A DNA stretch of 64,000 nucleotides from CAMLFJ01 sp040902305 (GTDB lineage Bacteria; Methylomirabilota; Methylomirabilia; Rokubacteriales; CSP1-6), in assembly GCA_040902305.1 (NCBI GenBank), contig JBBDXN010000040.1:1-64000 (forward strand). Reading direction: 5' to 3'. Both the position numbers and the translations under genes were made by a program. The notes under the pieces are model-generated. The model ran no database searches. It worked only from the letters and a program-made list of their open reading frames with translations, and was not told where the DNA came from. Below are positions 25,506 through 33,934 of the stretch, piece after piece; within the stretch, counting starts at the first letter, position 1; every line of letters starts with the position of its first letter.

Positions 25506-25533
25506 CGTCAGCGCGGCGGGCGGGCGCCCGCGG

Positions 25534-26631
25534 TCACGGCACCCTCACGTAGCCTTCCATGAGCCGCCGCGCCGTCCGGTACACGGTCACGCGCTCGGCC
25601 CAGGCCGCGCCGTCCTTCCGCCCGACCGCCGCCGCGATGGGGAGCACGCCGGACGGGTGCCCGAGGCGCAGGTCGCCCACGCGGCCGCCCGCGCACTCGC
25701 TCACGACCGTGCCGTCGATCTGGGCGGCCACCGCCAGGCACATGGCCGCGGTCAGCGCGAAGGCGCGGTGGGCGTTGCCCATCGAGATGCAGCGCGCGAC
25801 CACGTCGGTCTGCTCGGCGTCGTACGCGGCGCCGTCGAGCGCGACGAAGCCGGTGGGCGGCGCCACCACCGCGATCTTCGGGTTCGCCGCACTGCCGGGA
25901 ATGCCCATCACGTCCGCCGCCGCCACGCGGATGGCCTCCAGCCGCGTCACCAGCGCTCGGTCGGCGTCCATCGCCTGCGGCGTCTCGGTGCCGGTGAGCC
26001 CGAGATCCTTGGCGCGGACGAACACCATCGGGTTGGTCGCGTCGACCAGCGAGGCCTCGACGCCCGCGATCAGGTCCCGCGGCCGGCCGGAGGGCAGCAG
26101 GCGGCCGGTGCCGGCGCCGCCCGGGTCCAGGAAGTCGAGCGCGATACGGGCCCCGCGGCCGGCCACCCCGGGCAGCTCGAAGTCGCCCAGCACCGCGGCC
26201 TCGCCGTCCGCCACCGGGACGTGCGCCACGATGATCTTCTTCGTGTTGGTGTTGTGGATCCGCACCGCGGTCTCCCCGTCGGCGGACGGCACGAGGCGCT
26301 CGTCGATGGCGAAGGGGCCCACCGCCGAGGAGCAGTTGCCGCAGTTGCCGGTGTAGTCCACCACGGTCCGGCGCACCTCGATCTGCGCGAAGGTGTAGTC
26401 CACCTGGGCGTCCGGGTGCGTGGGCGCGCCGATGATGAAGGCCTTCGAGAGCGAGGAGATGCCGCCGCCGAGCCCATCGAGCTGGCGGCCGTAGGGATCG
26501 GGGCTGCCCAGCGCGGAAAGCAGGATGCGGTCGCGCTCGGGCCCCGCCGGGGGCAGGTCGCGCTCGTGAAAGGCGAGGCAGCGGCTGGTGCCGCCGCGCA
26601 TGTAGACCGCCCGGATGCGGTGCTGGGGCAT
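25534..26631 (-). CDS. PrpF family isomerase
   Basis: A 365-residue protein of the PrpF fold (2-methylaconitate isomerase, 4-oxalomesaconate tautomerase and relatives). MRGGTSRCLAFHERDLP near 11-27 has the SR-C block of the family, GLGGGISSLSKAFII follows, and YTGNCGNCSSAVGPFA carries the conserved Cys pair (catalytic Cys region). An aconitase gene lies just upstream in the same orientation and a citrate synthase gene further up, so a 2-methylcitrate-type role is attractive. ATG 26631 has a GAGGAG site 7 nt upstream. Another tricarboxylate isomerisation is possible. Confidence 0.9.
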   Translation of the reverse strand: MPQHRIRAVYMRGGTSRCLAFHERDLPPAGPERDRILLSALGSPDPYGRQLDGLGGGISSLSKAFIIGAPTHPDAQVDYTFAQIEVRRTVVDYTGNCGNCSSAVGPFAIDERLVPSADGETAVRIHNTNTKKIIVAHVPVADGEAAVLGDFELPGVAGRGARIALDFLDPGGAGTGRLLPSGRPRDLIAGVEASLVDATNPMVFVRAKDLGLTGTETPQAMDADRALVTRLEAIRVAAADVMGIPGSAANPKIAVVAPPTGFVALDGAAYDAEQTDVVARCISMGNAHRAFALTAAMCLAVAAQIDGTVVSECAGGRVGDLRLGHPSGVLPIAAAVGRKDGAAWAERVTVYRTARRLMEGYVRVP

Positions 26632-26645
26632 CAGTCGTCTCCTCG

Positions 26646-26768
26646 GCCCCTCACCCTACCCTCTCCCCTCAGGGGAGAGGGGACGATCATCTCCCTCGCC
26701 CCCGGAGGGGGAGGGGGCACGACGACTTCCCTCGCCCCCGGAGGGGGAGGGGGCAGGGTGAGGGGGGG
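26646..26768. repeat. Palindromic repeat cluster at the aconitase 3' end
   Basis: Three units, two of them near-identical tandem copies (CCCTCGCCCCCGGAGGGGGAGG). The aconitase frame runs through nearly the whole cluster and takes its stop codon from it. Confidence 0.8.
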
Positions 26769-28698
26769 ATTTCGCGGCGGCGGTCTGGGCGAGCAGGCCG
26801 CCGGCCAGCAGCATATCGCGCTCGCGCGGGCTCAGGATCGAGCGCATCCGGAAGCGCGCCCCGGTGCGCCGGTTGACCACCGCGACGGGGCTGCCCGCCG
26901 CGAGGCTCTCGCGCAGGCTCTCGAAGTCGAGGACGTCGTCCCGCTCGATGGCGTCGCCGTCCGCCGGGTTCTCGAACTCGAGCGGCGCGATGCCCCAGTT
27001 GATCAGGTTGGAGCGGTGGATACGGGCGAAGCTCTTGGCCAGCACCGCCCGCACGCCCAGGTGGAGCGGTGAGAGCACCGCCGCCTCGCGCGAGGAGCCC
27101 TGGCCGTAGATCTCGCCGCCCACGATGACGCCGCCGCCCGCGGCGCGGGCGCGGGCGACGAAATCGGGATCCACGTTGCGGAAGCAGAACTCCGAGATCG
27201 CCGGCACGTTGGAGCGGAACATCAGCACCGCGGTCCCAGAGGGCGAGATGTCGTCGGTGGAGACCTTGTCGCCGAGCTTGATCAGCACCGGCGCGGTCAA
27301 GCGCTCCTCGGTCGGAAGCCCGCGCGGCACCGGCTTGATGTTCGGGCCCTTGAGGACCTCGACGCCCGCCGCCTCGGACGGAGACAAGGGCGGGATGAGC
27401 CCGGCCACCGAGGCCAGCAGCGTGGCCGGCCAGTGTCGCTCGGGCGGCGCGCCGGCTTTTCGAGGGTCACTGATCCTTCCCGCCAGGGCGGAGACGGCGG
27501 CGGTCAGCGGCGAGCAGAGGTAGACCGCGTCGTCTTTCGTGCCGCTCCGGCCCGGGAAGTTGCGGTTGAAGGCGCGCAGGCTCCGCCCGCCCGAGGCCGG
27601 CACGTGGCCGATGCCCGCGCAGGCCCCGCAGGTGGGCTCGGAGATGGTGGCCCCCGACGCGAGCAGGGTCGCGAGCAGCCCCTCGCGCGCCATCACCTCG
27701 AGGATACGGTGGCTGCCCGGGAAGACCACGAAGGAGACCGACGGCGCCACCGTGCGGCCCTCGAGCACGCGGGTGACCGCCTGCATGTCCTCCCACGAGG
27801 AATTGGTGCAGGAGCCGACCATGACCTGCTCGATCTCGAGCCCCTCGACCTCGGACACCGGCACCACGCGGTCCGGCGACCCCGGCATCGCGACCAGCGG
27901 CTCGAGGCCGGAGAGATCCAGCTCGATCCGGTCGTCGTACTCCGCGTCGGCATCCGGGGCCAGCGGTTGCCACTCGGTCTCGCGCCCGAGGAGGCGGAAG
28001 TACTCACGGGTGGCCTCGTCCGATGGGAACACGCTGGTGGTCAAGGTCAGCTCGGCGCCCATGTTGCAGATGGTGGCCCGCTGGGGCAGCGAGAGCATCG
28101 CGGCACCGGGCCCGCCATATTCAAAGATGCGGCCGCTGCCTCCCCGCACCGAGTAGCGCCGCAGCAGCTCCATGATCACGTCCTTCGCCGAGACCCACGG
28201 CCGGAGCCGGCCGGTGAGCCACACCGAGGTGACGCGCGGCATGACCACGTGATAGGGCCCGCCGCCCATCGCCACCGCCACGTCGAGGCCGCCGGCGCCG
28301 ATGGCCAGCATGCCGGTGGAGCCGCAGAGCGGGGTATGGCTGTCGGTGCCCAGCACGAACTGGCCCGGCACGCTGAAGGACTCGAAGTGGACCTGATGGC
28401 AGATGCCGTTGCCCGGCTTGGAGAACCACGCGCCGTAGCGGCCCGCGGCGGTCTGCAGGTACCGGTGATCGTCGGAGTTGCGCGAGTCCACCTGGTAGAC
28501 GTTGTGGTCGATGTACGTGACCACGCGGCGCGGCCGAACGCGGGGGAACCCCATGGCCTCGAACTGGAGAAACGCCATGGTCCCGTTGGTGTCGGTGAGC
28601 AGGGCCTGGTCCACGGAGAGCCCGATCTCTTCGCCGGCCACCGCCTTGCCGGAGACCAGGTGGGTGTCGATGAGCTTGCGCGTCAGGCTTTGGCCCAT
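26656..28698 (-). CDS. Aconitate hydratase family protein
   Basis: Fe-S dehydratase of about 640 core residues, acting on citrate/isocitrate or 2-methylcitrate-type substrates. The [4Fe-4S] ligands are Cys297 (SCTNS) and Cys357/Cys360 (EPTCGAC). LGTDSHTPLCGSTG at 117-129 and the C-terminal swivel-domain motif YGQGSSREAA are intact. The last 35 or so residues (SPPHPAPSPSGGEG and on to SPEGRG) are translation of the palindromic repeat. Its neighbours are PrpF family and citrate synthase family genes. This is the shorter mitochondrial/LeuC-like type, not the long AcnD that normally partners PrpF, so assignment to the methylcitrate cycle is inference. Confidence 0.92.
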   Translation of the reverse strand: MGQSLTRKLIDTHLVSGKAVAGEEIGLSVDQALLTDTNGTMAFLQFEAMGFPRVRPRRVVTYIDHNVYQVDSRNSDDHRYLQTAAGRYGAWFSKPGNGICHQVHFESFSVPGQFVLGTDSHTPLCGSTGMLAIGAGGLDVAVAMGGGPYHVVMPRVTSVWLTGRLRPWVSAKDVIMELLRRYSVRGGSGRIFEYGGPGAAMLSLPQRATICNMGAELTLTTSVFPSDEATREYFRLLGRETEWQPLAPDADAEYDDRIELDLSGLEPLVAMPGSPDRVVPVSEVEGLEIEQVMVGSCTNSSWEDMQAVTRVLEGRTVAPSVSFVVFPGSHRILEVMAREGLLATLLASGATISEPTCGACAGIGHVPASGGRSLRAFNRNFPGRSGTKDDAVYLCSPLTAAVSALAGRISDPRKAGAPPERHWPATLLASVAGLIPPLSPSEAAGVEVLKGPNIKPVPRGLPTEERLTAPVLIKLGDKVSTDDISPSGTAVLMFRSNVPAISEFCFRNVDPDFVARARAAGGGVIVGGEIYGQGSSREAAVLSPLHLGVRAVLAKSFARIHRSNLINWGIAPLEFENPADGDAIERDDVLDFESLRESLAAGSPVAVVNRRTGARFRMRSILSPRERDMLLAGGLLAQTAAAKSPPHPAPSPSGGEGSRRAPSPSGGEGDDRPLSPEGRG

Positions 28699-28707
28699 GG
28701 CTCGAAT

Positions 28708-28742
28708 TCTCCCTCCTGGAAGGGAGAGGGCCGGGGTGAGGG
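28708..28742. repeat. Palindromic repeat, diverged single unit
   Basis: TCTCCCTCCTGGAAGGGAGAGGGCCGGGGTGAGGG, a shortened member of the family with a weak stem, immediately upstream of the aconitase start. The AGGAGG inside it may serve as the aconitase ribosome site. Confidence 0.65.
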
Positions 28743-28796
28743 TGGCCTGATCTCGTCGCTAGCGGACAACCGTCTAGTTCCTAAAGGCCCTTCATC

Positions 28797-28823
28797 TGCG
28801 GGGGCCCAGAAATGGCCCCCGCA
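28797..28823. terminator. Strong hairpin between citrate synthase and aconitase genes
   Basis: TGCGGGGGCC, 7-nt loop, GGCCCCCGCA: a perfect 10-bp stem 46 bp beyond the citrate synthase stop. It has no U-run in either direction, so it may be a processing or attenuating structure rather than a classical terminator. Confidence 0.5.
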
Positions 28824-28869
28824 CTCCCCCAGGCGGCGGACACTCGTTCCGAAACGCTTCCATAATCCC

Positions 28870-30000
28870 TCACCGCTTCTCCAGGGGGACGACGGCGCGG
28901 CGGGGGTGGCCCTTGTAGTCGGCGCGCGGGCGGATCAGACGGTTGTCGTCGTACTGCTCGAGCAGGTTGGCGGTCCAGCCCGCGATCCGCGCCGCCGCGA
29001 TCACCGGGGTGAAGAGATCCACCGGGATGCCGATCGAGTAGAAGAGCGGCGCCGAGTAGAAGTCGACGTTCGGGATGAGGCGCTTGGTGGCCTGCACCTT
29101 GGCGTGGAGCTTGACCGCCAGGTCGTACCAGAGCGCCTGGCCGGACTGGCGGCAGGCCGCCTCGGCGAGGCCCTTCAGGATGGTCGCGCGCGGGTCACCC
29201 GCGGTGTAGACGCGATGGCCGAAGCCCATGAGGCGCCGCTTCTCGCCCATCGCGCGGTCCACGAAGCCGTCCGCGTTGTCGAGCGTGCCGACCTCGAGCA
29301 GGGTGCGCATCACCGCCTCGCCGGCGCCCCCGTGCAGCGTGCCCTTGAGCGCGCCCACTCCACCCGCCACCGCCGAGTGCATGTCGGACAGCGTGGCCGC
29401 GATGACCCGGGTGGTGAAGGTCGAGGCGTTGAGCTCGTGCTCGGCGTAGAGCGTGAGGCTCGCGTCCACCGCGCGGGTGGTGACCGCGCTCGGCGCCTCC
29501 CCGGTGAGCATGAACATGAAGTTGGCCGCGTGGGAGAGATCCTTCGACGGCGGCACCGGGGCCAGCCCGTTCCGCACCCGGTGATGGGCGCAGATGGCGG
29601 TGGCGAACTGGCTGGTCAGGCGCACCGCCTTCCGCAGGTTGGCGGCCCGCGAATTGTCGGTCGCGTCGGGGTCGTGCATCCCGAGCACCGCGACCGAGGC
29701 CTGGAGCACCCGCATCGGGTCCGTGTCGCGGGGCATGAGGGCGAAGGCCTGGATCAGCGCGTCGGGGATGGGCCGCGCCGCCACCAGTCCGGCCTGGAGC
29801 CGGTCGCGCTCGGCCCGCGGCGGCAGCTCATCGTGCCAGAGCAGGTAGCACACGTCCTCGAATGAGGCCTGCCGCGCCAGCTCATCGATGTCGTAGCCAC
29901 CGTAGGCCAGCCGGCCGTTCCGGCCGTCCAGATCACACAGGCGCGTCTCGGCGGCGACCACGCCCTCCAGGCCTCGGATGAGCTGGCTGCCCTCGGTCAT
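28870..30000 (-). CDS. Citrate synthase / 2-methylcitrate synthase family protein
   Basis: Condenses acetyl-CoA or propionyl-CoA with oxaloacetate. 376 residues, the short bacterial type shared by Gram-positive citrate synthase and PrpC. The catalytic residues are visible: His in AEHELNAST, His in GFGHRVY and Asp in PNVDFYSA. YGGYDIDELA near the N-terminus is a family block. With aconitase and PrpF-like genes next in line, a methylcitrate synthase role is plausible but cannot be separated from a plain citrate synthase by eye. ATG 30000 follows GAGGAG. A CGGTATACCG palindrome about 68-77 nt upstream may mark its promoter. Confidence 0.92.
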   Translation of the reverse strand: MTEGSQLIRGLEGVVAAETRLCDLDGRNGRLAYGGYDIDELARQASFEDVCYLLWHDELPPRAERDRLQAGLVAARPIPDALIQAFALMPRDTDPMRVLQASVAVLGMHDPDATDNSRAANLRKAVRLTSQFATAICAHHRVRNGLAPVPPSKDLSHAANFMFMLTGEAPSAVTTRAVDASLTLYAEHELNASTFTTRVIAATLSDMHSAVAGGVGALKGTLHGGAGEAVMRTLLEVGTLDNADGFVDRAMGEKRRLMGFGHRVYTAGDPRATILKGLAEAACRQSGQALWYDLAVKLHAKVQATKRLIPNVDFYSAPLFYSIGIPVDLFTPVIAAARIAGWTANLLEQYDDNRLIRPRADYKGHPRRAVVPLEKR

Positions 30001-30159
30001 CGGTGACTCCTCTCGGAACGGCGAGTGTTCGGCGGACGGCGTACGCGGCCCGGCCTCGCGAAGTCGACGGTATACCGCGGCCCGATCCGGCGCAAGAGCG
30101 TAGGTAGCGGGGTGCGCGAGCTGCTCGCGCCCGCGGACGCGCAGACCGCCTGATCCCGC

Positions 30160-31833
30160 TCAGCCGCGGAGCGCGCCGTCGATGCGGACGTCGACCAGGT
30201 AGGGCCCGCCGGAGGCCATCCCCCGCTTGATCGCGGAGGCCACGTCGGCCGCCTTCTCCACCATCTCGCCCGGCACACCCTGCGCCTTCGCGAGCCCCAC
30301 GTAGTCGAGCCCCGGCTTCACCAGGTCCATCGCCACGTAGTGGTTGTCCTCCGCCGAGAACCCCTTGAGGGCCTGGGTGCGCTGCTTGAGGATGCGGTAG
30401 GACTGGTTGTTGAAGATCACGAACACCACCGCGATGGAGTCGTGCGCCGCCGACCAGAGCGACTGGATCGTGTACATGGCGCTGCCGTCGCCCACCAGCG
30501 CGATCACCGGCCGGTCCGGCTGGGCCAGCTTCACCCCGAGCGAGGCGGGCAGCCCCCAGCCGATGCCGCCGCCGCGCAGACCGTAGAAGCCGCGGTGGTC
30601 GCGGGCCCGCAGCAGCTCGCGCACCCCGTGGCTCGACGAGATGGACTCGTCGACGATGATGGCCTCGTCGGGCACCGCGCCCGCGACCGCGCCCACCAGG
30701 GCGAGCGGGCTGATCGGGAAACGGCTCGCCTGGGAGGCCGCCTCCTGGCGGAGCGCCTCGCGCCGCGCCTCCTGCGCCACCCGCAGCTTCTCCACCCGCG
30801 CGGTCACGTCCTTGGCCTGGGACGGGCTCATCCGCCGCCGCAGCGCTTCCACCAGCTCGGGCAGCGTCGCCTTCGGGTCGCCCTGGATGGCCACCCGCGC
30901 CGGATAGTTCTTGCCGAGCTCCCAGGGATCGACGTCGAGATGGATCAGCGGCAGCCCCTCCGGCATCGGCTCCACGTCGGACGGCAGCGAGAGCGTGAAC
31001 AGATCGCCTCCCACCGAGAAGAGCAGGTCGTGCTGCATGAGGAGCTGCCGGATGGGCTGGCCGAGCCGCGGGAACGGCCCGTGGTAGAGCGGATGCGTGA
31101 ACGGGAACGAGCAGGTGGACGGCACGCACTCGGTGTACACCGGCGCGCCCAGCACCTCGGCGAGCTCGACCATCTCGGCGAGGGCGTCGCCGTGCGCGAC
31201 CGCGTCGCCCGAGATGAGGACGGGCCGCGCCGACTTCACCAGCAGATCGGCCGCCTTCTCCACCGCCGCTCGATCGCCGCGGATGCGCGGGGCCACCCGG
31301 GTGGACTGGAGCAGATCCAGCTCGCGCTCCGCGTTCAGCACGTCCACCGGGAGCGAGATGAACACCGGGCCGGTCGGATGCGCCATCGCGGTCTTGACCG
31401 CGCGGCGCACCGCGCGGGGGAGATCCTCGAGGCGGGTGATCTCGTGCGACCACTTCACGTAGGGGCGCGCCACCGGCGGCAGATCGGACCAGAGGATGGG
31501 CTCGGTGAGGTTCATCGCCTGATCGTGCTGGCCCGCGGTGACGAGCAGCGGCGTCCCCGCCTCGTGGGCGTCGTAGAGCATGCCCATGGCGTTCCCGAGC
31601 CCCGGCGAGGTGTGGACGTTGACGACGCCCAGCTTGCCGCTCGCCTGCGCGTAGCCGTCGGCCATGCTAATGGCCACCGCCTCCTGGAGCGCCAGGATGT
31701 AGCGCACGCTCGGCTCCCGCACGAGCCCGTCCATCAAGGGCAGCTCGGTGGTGCCGGGGTTGCCGAACATGGTGTCGACGCCTTCGTCCTTCAGGATCTG
31801 AAGGAACGCCTGCTTGCCGGAGAGAAAGGACAT
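30160..31833 (-). CDS. Thiamine-diphosphate enzyme, benzoylformate decarboxylase/acetolactate synthase-like
   Basis: A 557-residue ThDP enzyme. The catalytic Glu of the pyrimidine domain is in ALQEAVAISMADGYA (near 48-62), the central domain begins about residue 185, and the diphosphate/Mg2+ motif is GDGSAMYTIQSLWSAAH near the C-terminal third, with NNQSYRI as the closing N. FGNPGTTELPLMDGL favours the benzoylformate or oxalyl-CoA decarboxylase branch over true acetolactate synthase, as does the lack of a separate regulatory subunit gene. A 2-oxo acid is the likely substrate. ATG 31833 has GAGGAGG 9 nt upstream. It is divergent from hemE. Confidence 0.9.
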   Translation of the reverse strand: MSFLSGKQAFLQILKDEGVDTMFGNPGTTELPLMDGLVREPSVRYILALQEAVAISMADGYAQASGKLGVVNVHTSPGLGNAMGMLYDAHEAGTPLLVTAGQHDQAMNLTEPILWSDLPPVARPYVKWSHEITRLEDLPRAVRRAVKTAMAHPTGPVFISLPVDVLNAERELDLLQSTRVAPRIRGDRAAVEKAADLLVKSARPVLISGDAVAHGDALAEMVELAEVLGAPVYTECVPSTCSFPFTHPLYHGPFPRLGQPIRQLLMQHDLLFSVGGDLFTLSLPSDVEPMPEGLPLIHLDVDPWELGKNYPARVAIQGDPKATLPELVEALRRRMSPSQAKDVTARVEKLRVAQEARREALRQEAASQASRFPISPLALVGAVAGAVPDEAIIVDESISSSHGVRELLRARDHRGFYGLRGGGIGWGLPASLGVKLAQPDRPVIALVGDGSAMYTIQSLWSAAHDSIAVVFVIFNNQSYRILKQRTQALKGFSAEDNHYVAMDLVKPGLDYVGLAKAQGVPGEMVEKAADVASAIKRGMASGGPYLVDVRIDGALRG

Positions 31834-31872
31834 GGTGGGAGCCTCCTCGCGCCGGATGATAGCCCCGCTTTC

Positions 31873-31901
31873 TTGACTGCGCCAGTACCCGCCTGTAGGC
31901 T
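31873..31901 (+). promoter_or_regulatory. Candidate hemE promoter
   Basis: TTGACT (31873-31878), 17 bp, TAGGCT (31896-31901), ten bases before ATG 31912. The -35 is a 5/6 match and the -10 is weak. The same TAGGCT hexamer precedes the starts at 8218 and 49568, which supports its use as a -10 here. Confidence 0.45.
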
Positions 31902-31911
31902 TCGGGGCAGC

Positions 31912-32985
31912 ATGCCGCCCGCGGTGCCCCCCGCCTTCCTCGACGCGTGTTTCCGCCGGCCCACCCCGTTCACCCCGATCTGGCTGATGCGGCAGGCCGG
32001 ACGCTACATGCCGGAGTACCGCGCGGTGCGGGCGCGGCTCGGCTTCCTCGAGTTGTGCAAGAATCCGGAGGCGGCAGCCGAGGTCACGCTCCAGCCGGTG
32101 GAGCGGCTGGGCGTGGACGCGGCGATCCTGTTCGCGGACATCCTGCTCGTGCTCGAGCCGCTCGGGGTCGGGCTCGAGTTCACGCGCGGCGACGGCCCGC
32201 GCATCGAGCGGCCGGTGCGCAGCGCGGCGGCCGCGCGCGGGCTTCCCGCGGTCGACGTGGAGGACGCGGTGGGGTTCGTGTTCGAGACGGTGGCGCGCGC
32301 CCGCAAGGCCCTCGCCGACCGCGTGCCCCTCATCGGCTTCGCGGGCGCGCCGTTCACGCTCGCCTCCTACCTCATCGAGGGCGGGCCCTCGCGCGAGTTC
32401 CTCCTCACCAAGGCGTTCATGCGGAGCGAGCCCGAGGCCTGGGGCGCGATGATGACGCGGCTCGCCGACGTCACCGCCGACTACCTCAACGGACAGCTCG
32501 CCGCCGGCGTGCAGGCGGTGCAGCTCTTCGACTCGTGGGTCGGCGCGCTGTCGCCCGCCGACTATCGCGACTTCGTGCTCCCGCACTCCCGGCGCGTGAT
32601 CCAGGCGCTGCGGCCGGGCGCTCCCGTCATCCACTTCGGGGTGGGTACCGGCGGGCTCCTGCCGCTCATGAAGGCGGCGGGCGGCGACGTGATCGGCCTC
32701 GACTGGCGCGTCGAGCTCGGCCCCGCGTGGGCGCGTCTCGGCCACGACGTGGCGGTGCAGGGCAACCTGGATCCGGCCGTGCTGCTGGCCGACGTGCCCG
32801 CGATCCGCCGCGCCGCCCGCGAGATCCTGGACGGCGCAGCCGGCCGGCCGGGACACATCTTCAACCTGGGCCACGGCCTCTACAAGGACACGCCGGTCGA
32901 GCACGCCAGGGCCCTCGTGGACATCGTCCACGAGCTGTCGGTTCGATCATCCCCTCTCCCCCGAGAGGGGGAGAGGGCAGGGTGA
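31912..32985 (+). CDS. hemE: Uroporphyrinogen decarboxylase
   Basis: Decarboxylates the four acetate side chains of uroporphyrinogen III to give coproporphyrinogen III, in the cytoplasm. 357 residues. The N-terminal substrate-binding signature PIWLMRQAGRYMPEY is at about 22-36 (its Arg binds the propionates), the catalytic Asp is in AILFADILLV, and GFAGAPFTLASY and HFGVGTGGLLPLM are further family blocks. The last 12 residues (SSPLPREGERAG) come from the palindromic repeat, which supplies the stop. hemH and hemY follow directly, forming the last steps of heme synthesis. Confidence 0.96.
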   Translation: MPPAVPPAFLDACFRRPTPFTPIWLMRQAGRYMPEYRAVRARLGFLELCKNPEAAAEVTLQPVERLGVDAAILFADILLVLEPLGVGLEFTRGDGPRIERPVRSAAAARGLPAVDVEDAVGFVFETVARARKALADRVPLIGFAGAPFTLASYLIEGGPSREFLLTKAFMRSEPEAWGAMMTRLADVTADYLNGQLAAGVQAVQLFDSWVGALSPADYRDFVLPHSRRVIQALRPGAPVIHFGVGTGGLLPLMKAAGGDVIGLDWRVELGPAWARLGHDVAVQGNLDPAVLLADVPAIRRAAREILDGAAGRPGHIFNLGHGLYKDTPVEHARALVDIVHELSVRSSPLPREGERAG

Positions 32986-32990
32986 GGGGG
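32951..32990. repeat. Palindromic repeat at the hemE 3' end
   Basis: One unit, CCCCTCTCCCCCGAGAGGGGGAGAGGGCAGGGTGAGGGGG (quoted only to identify its span), lies in the last codons of hemE and ends just before the hemH start. Its hairpin could modulate the hemE-hemH join. Confidence 0.8.
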
Positions 32991-33934
32991 TGGAGGGGAT
33001 GGAGGGGGTGGCGTCGGTCGACTCCGTCCTGCTCATCGCCTTCGGCGGGCCGGAGCGCGCGGAGGACGTGCGTCCGTTCCTGCAGATCGTCACCGCCGGG
33101 CGCCGCATTCCACCGGCGCGTCTCGAGGAGGTCGCGCACCACTACGACCTGATGGGCGGGCGCTCGCCGCTCAATGCGCTGACCCGCCGCCAGGCGGAGG
33201 GCCTGCGCGCGGCGCTCGCCGCGGCGGGGCCCGCGCTCCCGGTCGGGGTCGGCATGCGGAACTGGCATCCGTTCCTGCACGAGACCCTCGCCGAGATGAA
33301 GGACCGGGGCTGCCGCAAGGCGCTCGGGATCATCCTGTCGTCGCTTCAGACCGAGGCCTCGTGGTCGCGCTACGTGGAGGACGTGGCCGCGGCGCGCGAG
33401 AAGGTCGGCCCGGACGCCCCCGAGGTCCTCTACGCGCCGCCCTGGAGCGAGCATCCGCGGTTCATCGAGGCGATGGCGGACCGCGCGCGGGCCGCGCTCG
33501 AGGGGATCGCCTCCGCGCGGCGGGCCGACGCGCGGCTCGTCTTCACCGCCCACAGCGTCCCGGTCTCCATGGCCGCGGGCTCCCCCTACGCGGCCCAGCT
33601 CGAGACGGCGGCGCGCGCCATCGCCTCCGCCCTCGGCCGGTCCGCGTGGTCGGTGGCCTACCAGAGCCGCAGCGGCTCGCCGCGCGATCCCTGGCTCGAG
33701 CCGGACGTGGGCGACGTCGTTCGCGCGCTCGCGCGCGACGGCGCGCGCGACGTGCTGGTCGTCCCGGTCGGCTTCGTCTGCGACCACGTCGAGATACTCT
33801 ACGACCTCGACGTGGAGGCGAAGGCGGTGGCCGAAGCCAGTGGCGTGGGCTTCTATCGAGCCGCCGCCGCCAACGACCATCCCGCCTTCATCGCGATGCT
33901 CGCCGACTTGGTCCGGCGGGGCCCGGCTCCATGA
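32990..33934 (+). CDS. hemH: Ferrochelatase
   Basis: Inserts Fe2+ into protoporphyrin IX, or into coproporphyrin in some lineages. Up to 314 residues. DSVLLIAFGGPERAEDVRPFL opens the fold (quoted in part), MGGRSPLN is the porphyrin-loop block, the catalytic metal-site His is in FTAHSVP, and VGFVCDHVEILYDLD carries the second acidic/His site. Three starts are possible (ATG 32990, ATG 32999, GTG 33008), and the purine-rich repeat end just upstream provides several GGAGG sites. The stop overlaps the hemY start (ATGA). Confidence 0.95.
   Translation: MEGMEGVASVDSVLLIAFGGPERAEDVRPFLQIVTAGRRIPPARLEEVAHHYDLMGGRSPLNALTRRQAEGLRAALAAAGPALPVGVGMRNWHPFLHETLAEMKDRGCRKALGIILSSLQTEASWSRYVEDVAAAREKVGPDAPEVLYAPPWSEHPRFIEAMADRARAALEGIASARRADARLVFTAHSVPVSMAAGSPYAAQLETAARAIASALGRSAWSVAYQSRSGSPRDPWLEPDVGDVVRALARDGARDVLVVPVGFVCDHVEILYDLDVEAKAVAEASGVGFYRAAAANDHPAFIAMLADLVRRGPAP

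Noticed and set aside
30116..30132. Terminator after the ThDP enzyme gene (GCGCGAG/CTCGCGC)
   Set aside because: The stem is short, lies 27 bp beyond the stop and has no T-run. In a 70% G+C genome such stems are common by chance.
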